From the NCBI GenBank assembly GCA_038148895.1, contig JBBVGQ010000004.1: 64,000 nt of DNA; one strand, given 5' to 3'. The stretch comes from Tamlana sp038148895 (GTDB lineage Bacteria; Bacteroidota; Bacteroidia; Flavobacteriales; Flavobacteriaceae). The notes under the pieces were generated by a model. It did not search any database and was not told the DNA's origin. It saw nothing but the letters and a program-made list of their open reading frames with translations. The translations under genes and the position numbers were made by a program. Shown piece by piece: positions 60,964 to 64,000 of the stretch. Numbering within the stretch: position 1 is the first letter of the stretch; each line of letters starts with the position of its first letter.

Positions 60964-60982
60964 CATTTTTTAAGAAATTTTA

Positions 60983-61285
60983 TTATAAATGCGGCCTTAA
61001 TTTTTCTTTTCTCTTTTTAAGTTGTCTTTCTAGCGATGCTACCGCCATATCTGCACCTTCTTCAAAGCTTTTGCACTGTTTTTTTACTACAAAACTATCA
61101 CCTGGAACACTTACTCTTGCCTCAAAAATTTTATTCTCTTTTTCACTGGTATTTTCTACTTTCAAAAAAACATCAGATTTAATAACCTTGTCATAAAACA
61201 AATCCAATTTATCCATTCGTTTTTGGATAAAACTTATCAACTTTTTGTCGGCATTAAAATTTACTGATTGCGTGTTTACTTTCAT
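60983..61285 (-). CDS. hpf: ribosome hibernation-promoting factor (short HPF/RaiA)
   Basis: 100 residues: MKVNTQSVNFNADKKLISFIQKRMDKLDLFYDKVIKSDVFLKVENTSEKENKIFEARVSVPGDSFVVKKQCKSFEEGADMAVASLERQLKKRKEKL fits the short HPF/RaiA family (beta-alpha-beta-beta-beta-alpha). It binds the decoding centre of idle ribosomes. There is no C-terminal dimerisation domain. It lies 36 nt after the recombinase gene on the same strand and is ended by a strong terminator. Confidence 0.9.
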   Translation of the reverse strand: MKVNTQSVNFNADKKLISFIQKRMDKLDLFYDKVIKSDVFLKVENTSEKENKIFEARVSVPGDSFVVKKQCKSFEEGADMAVASLERQLKKRKEKLRPHL

Positions 61286-61321
61286 ATTAATACACTTTTT
61301 TGGTTAGACAATATTTTAATA

Positions 61322-62212
61322 CTACTTTTTACTTCTTGGGTGTGCGTTTACATGCACTTTTTTTAATTCTGCTATACTGTTGTGCGTATAAACTTGGGTG
61401 GAGGCCAAGCTTGAATGTCCGAGAAGTTCTTTAACTGCATTTAAATCGGCACCTTGGTTTAACAAATGTGTAGCGAAAGAGTGCCTAAGAATATGCGGGC
61501 TCTTTTTCACCTTTGAAGATGCTAAACTAAAATAATCATTTATTAATCTGTATACAAGCGTTTCATATAATTTAACGCCTTTTTTCGTCAAAAACAGATA
61601 ATTGTCATCCGAAATACCAGGCAGGCTAGTCCTTTTCTCCAAATAGCGATTTGCAGTCTGAACCACTGAGCTTAATAACGGAATGATACGCTCCTTATTT
61701 CGTTTGCCCAATACTTTTAAGGTTTTGCTTTGCAAATCGATGCTCGACAACTTAAGCTCGATTAATTCAATCCTTCTTATGCCAGTTGAATAAAACAATT
61801 CTATCAAGAATCTGTTCCGAAGACCTTCAAAATCATCATCAAAATTAAAATCGTCCAAAACAGCTTTAACTTCGGATTCCGAAAATGGCACCTGCACCTT
61901 TTTACTTGTTTTTAAAGCCCTGTGTTTTGATAAAGGATTTAACTGAATATCGCCAACCTTTAATAGAAATTTGTAATACGAGTTTAAAGCCGATATTTTC
62001 CTGTTTATACTTCGGTTGCTCAATCCACTTTCAACCAAGCTTACAATCCAGCTTCTTATTTGTGAGTAGTTAACGGTGTTTATGCTGTTGGTTTCGTATT
62101 CGGTTTTTACAAAATCCAAAAAATCCCCCAAATCATTTTGATAGGCCTTTACGGTTAAAGCCGAATAGTTTTTTTCCAAAGAAAGATAATCAAGAAACGA
62201 TTTGAAAGGCAT
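61322..62212 (-). CDS. XerC/XerD-like tyrosine recombinase
   Basis: 296 residues, standard Xer length. The N-terminal SAM-like DNA-binding domain (FLDYLSLEKNYSALTVKAYQNDLGDFLDFV) is followed by the catalytic domain with TGIRRIEL (Arg I), VLGKRNKERIIPL (Lys), HILRHSFATHLL (HxxR), LLGHSSLASTQVYTH (GH and the Tyr nucleophile). It probably resolves chromosome dimers at dif with a partner Xer. No phage or transposon features are near. Whether it is XerC or XerD cannot be fixed from sequence alone. Confidence 0.9.
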   Translation of the reverse strand: MPFKSFLDYLSLEKNYSALTVKAYQNDLGDFLDFVKTEYETNSINTVNYSQIRSWIVSLVESGLSNRSINRKISALNSYYKFLLKVGDIQLNPLSKHRALKTSKKVQVPFSESEVKAVLDDFNFDDDFEGLRNRFLIELFYSTGIRRIELIELKLSSIDLQSKTLKVLGKRNKERIIPLLSSVVQTANRYLEKRTSLPGISDDNYLFLTKKGVKLYETLVYRLINDYFSLASSKVKKSPHILRHSFATHLLNQGADLNAVKELLGHSSLASTQVYTHNSIAELKKVHVNAHPRSKK

Positions 62213-62302
62213 GTGTTAGGTTTAGAGTTTAAAGTTAAAAGTTTAAACGCCAAAACGCAACATTTTTTTACACTCAGGATATAAAGACTTAGTTAAAGTT
62301 TT

Positions 62303-62329
62303 GTCAACATGAACATGTTTCAGGTTTTC
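62303..62329 (+). repeat. degenerate copy of the 27-bp dispersed repeat
   Basis: GTCAACATGAACATGTTTCAGGTTTTC; about 19 of 27 positions match the repeat at 62357-62383. It faces that copy in inverted orientation. It contains its own AACATG-AA-CATGTT palindrome. Confidence 0.4.
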
Positions 62330-62356
62330 ATTATGCTTTTTTCCAAAAGCAGTTTT

Positions 62357-62383
62357 GAGATGCTGAAACGAGTTCAGCATGAC
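62357..62383 (-). repeat. dispersed 27-bp imperfect palindrome, copy 2
   Basis: On the minus strand GTCATGCTGAACTCGTTTCAGCATCTC, an imperfect palindrome (GCTGAA / TTCAGC arms); 24 of 27 match copy 1 at 30262-30288. It lies between the Xer recombinase start and the rpsU terminator, in the 245-bp intergenic region. Confidence 0.65.
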
Positions 62384-62409
62384 ATAATCTTTCTGTATAT
62401 TGATTTTTG

Positions 62410-62440
62410 GGCAAAAAAAATCCCGCTTGGTGCGGGATTT
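62410..62440 (-). terminator. rpsU terminator
   Basis: Stem AAATCCCGC / GCGGGATTT with a 5-nt loop; a T8 run follows on the minus strand. It lies 18 nt after the rpsU stop. Confidence 0.85.
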
Positions 62441-62458
62441 CGATTTATTTAGTGCAGC

Positions 62459-62653
62459 TTATATGTCTTCTGCATCTCTTAGTCTTTGAATGTACTGAGC
62501 CTTTTGAATTTGTGCTCTACGTACAACGGAAGGTTTGCTGAACTGCTTGCGAACTTGTAATTCACGTTTAGCTCCTGTTCTATCGAACTTTCTCTTATAA
62601 CGCTTTAGCGCTCTATCTATATTTTCTCCTTCTTTAATTGGTATTATTAACAT
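62459..62653 (-). CDS. rpsU: 30S ribosomal protein S21
   Basis: 64 residues, MLIIPIKEGENIDRALKRYKRKFDRTGAKRELQVRKQFSKPSVVRRAQIQKAQYIQRLRDAEDI; basic, with the S21 core KRYKRKFDRTGAKRELQVRKQF. In Bacteroidota S21 is linked with the ribosome's handling of the anti-Shine-Dalgarno region. It has a -7 box at 62691-62698 and its own terminator. Confidence 0.97.
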   Translation of the reverse strand: MLIIPIKEGENIDRALKRYKRKFDRTGAKRELQVRKQFSKPSVVRRAQIQKAQYIQRLRDAEDI

Positions 62654-62690
62654 AGTGTCTTAACCTCCTCTCTTTTAGAATTTGTGGGTG

Positions 62691-62698
62691 CAAATATA
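62691..62698 (-). promoter_or_regulatory. -7 element of rpsU promoter
   Basis: Minus-strand TATATTTG, an exact TAnnTTTG match, with a leader of about 30 nt. No TTG at the standard -33 spacing. Confidence 0.4.
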
Positions 62699-62738
62699 AA
62701 ATTAATTCGCAATTCCTAAATTAAAATTCAAAATTATT

Positions 62739-63905
62739 TTAAGTTGCGGGTTTATATTCTTTTTTATCAATAATAATTTTGGCGAGTATCTCCCGAAGTA
62801 TCTCTGAAGTTCCACCACCAATAGGGCCTAATCTGCTATCGCGAAACAGTCGTGCCATGGGGTAGTCTTCCATATAACCATAACCGCCCAAAAACTGCAA
62901 ACATTGGTAAACCACCTCATCGGCCATTTTAGTAGATTTTAGTTTAGACATGGTAGCTTCTTTAACCACGTATTCGCCTTTATTCAACCTGTAAGCCACT
63001 GAATAATTGAACGCCTTGCAAACTTCCATATCTGTGTATAAATCTGAAATGGTATGTCTTAGTGCTTGGAATTTATCAATTGATTTTCCGAAGGCATGGC
63101 GCTCCCCCATATATTGCAGGGCATATTCCAAAGCATATTCGGCACGCGCGTGTGCATTAACGCCCATAACCAAACGCTCCAACGAAAAATGTTGCATGAT
63201 ATATGAAAAGCCTTTTCCTTCTTCACCCATTAAATTTTCCACTGGTACTTTTACATTATCAAAAGCAATCTCACCAGTATCTGAAGCACGCCAACCCAAT
63301 TTATCCAATTTGGTTGCCGAAACACCTGCCATATCCCTATCTAACACAAAAATGCTAATCCCTTTGTTACCCTTATCGGGTGTTGTTTTGGCAGCAACCA
63401 CTAAATAGTCACTAATCACACCATTCGTTATAAAAGTTTTTGAACCATTAATAATATAATGGTCTCCTTCCTTAACAGCAGTCGTTCGCATGCCTGCTAC
63501 ATCGCTACCGCCAAAAGGCTCAGTAATACACAGACATCCTATTTTATCACCAGTAATACTTGGGGCTAAGTACTTTTGTTTTATGGCTTCATCACCTTCT
63601 GCATTTATATGTGTCATCGCCAAATACGTATGCGCCCAAATAGCCGCGGCAAAACCGCCTGAATTTATTTTTTGTAGTTCTTCAAGTAGTATAATGGTAT
63701 AGAACAAATCCAAACCCAAGCCACCATAGGCCTCAGGATAATTGATGCCAAAAAAACCCATATCGCCAAATTTTTTCCAAATAAATCGGTCGATATTTCC
63801 TGTTTTCTCCCACTTATCAATATGGGGTACCACCTCTTTTTTTAAAAAATCCTGAAGACTTTTTCTAAAAAGATTGTGCTCTTCAGTGAAGTACATACTA
63901 TTCAT
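62739..63905 (-). CDS. acyl-CoA dehydrogenase
   Basis: 388 residues; the start may also be Met4 (63896, MYFTEEHNLFRKSLQDF). The FAD-dependent ACAD fold shows CLCITEPFGGSDVAGMRTTAVKEGDHYIINGSKTFITNG (flavin and substrate loop), the middle domain, and the C-terminal FLGGYGYMEDYPMARLFRDSRLGPIGGGTSEILREILAKII, where Glu in GGTSEI is the catalytic-base position typical of short/medium-chain forms. It oxidises acyl-CoA to enoyl-CoA with an ETF partner, likely in beta-oxidation or amino-acid breakdown; substrate length is not clear. Confidence 0.93.
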   Translation of the reverse strand: MNSMYFTEEHNLFRKSLQDFLKKEVVPHIDKWEKTGNIDRFIWKKFGDMGFFGINYPEAYGGLGLDLFYTIILLEELQKINSGGFAAAIWAHTYLAMTHINAEGDEAIKQKYLAPSITGDKIGCLCITEPFGGSDVAGMRTTAVKEGDHYIINGSKTFITNGVISDYLVVAAKTTPDKGNKGISIFVLDRDMAGVSATKLDKLGWRASDTGEIAFDNVKVPVENLMGEEGKGFSYIMQHFSLERLVMGVNAHARAEYALEYALQYMGERHAFGKSIDKFQALRHTISDLYTDMEVCKAFNYSVAYRLNKGEYVVKEATMSKLKSTKMADEVVYQCLQFLGGYGYMEDYPMARLFRDSRLGPIGGGTSEILREILAKIIIDKKEYKPAT

Positions 63906-63925
63906 CTTTTTTCTTTTTCGAGGTG

Positions 63926-63933
63926 CAAATATA
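63926..63933 (-). promoter_or_regulatory. -7 element of acyl-CoA dehydrogenase promoter
   Basis: Minus-strand TATATTTG, an exact TAnnTTTG match, 20 nt before the ATG at 63905. The -33 region lacks a clear TTG. Confidence 0.4.
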
Positions 63934-64000
63934 ATTCAATTATCTTGATTTTATTTGAAGGAAAGTTTTTTACTTTTTTTAATTCGTCAATGGACTGAAA

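Noticed and set aside
61322..62212. Possibility that the Xer-like gene is a phage or integron integrase
   Set aside because: Length and motifs fit chromosomal Xer proteins; no att sites, phage genes or gene cassettes lie nearby.
1..64000. CRISPR arrays, IS elements, prophage
   Set aside because: No regularly spaced repeats, transposase or phage structural genes were found on either strand.

Overview
The window looks like chromosomal DNA of a member of the Flavobacteriaceae (Bacteroidota). Evidence: low G+C; no obvious Shine-Dalgarno sequences; repeated Bacteroidota-type promoter elements (-33 TTG/TTTG and -7 TAnnTTTG); the gene order rpmB-rpmG-DUF4295-ftsY-rimO; the tRNA-Thr/Tyr/Gly/Thr-tuf-tRNA-Trp-secE-nusG-rplKAJL-rpoBC block; and lineage-typical families (DUF6090, DUF4369, DUF3467, DUF2892, OMP_b-brl TonB receptors). 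The genus cannot be fixed from the sequence. No insertion sequence, prophage, CRISPR array, rRNA operon or replication origin was seen.

Layout. 1-580: tail of an alpha/beta hydrolase. 787-7096 (minus): a tripartite RND efflux operon (TolC, adaptor, permease) that continues into a PII-like protein and a DUF2892 membrane protein. 7328-10690 (plus): a tightly coupled trio of RLAN/ATP-grasp ligase, GCS2-type carboxylate-amine ligase and N-formylglutamate amidohydrolase, the best candidate here for an uncharacterised pathway. 10793-24075: mostly housekeeping (M23 peptidase-like protein, RimO, FtsY, ribosomal proteins L28/L33, CinA, an Hpt protein, FAH hydrolase, exonuclease, 2-oxoacid dehydrogenase E2, glycosyltransferase, RecR, sodium symporter, CoA-binding protein), with an unlisted 40-codon membrane-peptide ORF after E2. 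24223-31811: TonB-dependent receptor, FabH, HtpG and a FadL-like porin. 31931-42590: GH2 beta-galactosidase and accessory genes (YkgJ, outer-membrane barrel, MOSC, DUF3052-like, DEAD-box helicase, cupin, VanX-like dipeptidase, AlkB, DUF4369 lipoprotein). 42657-47616: tRNA-Thr, ManA, QueD, Idi, RF3, a ferredoxin-like protein and DUF3467. 47672-60882 (minus): the transcription/translation block listed above. 60983-63905 (minus): RaiA/HPF, a Xer-type recombinase, S21 and an acyl-CoA dehydrogenase.

Most intergenic regions carry clear hairpin terminators, several of them serving convergent genes. Several -7 boxes decide between alternative starts (rimO, prfC, the ATP-grasp gene), and three (recR, the M23-like gene, idi) lie 5-7 nt from the ATG, which would give nearly leaderless mRNAs. 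Points for follow-up: a decayed tail of a second DUF3467 gene whose four substitutions are all synonymous, a promoter whose predicted start point lies inside the upstream gene's terminator, copies of a dispersed 27-bp imperfect palindrome, and the three-gene ligase/amidohydrolase cassette.
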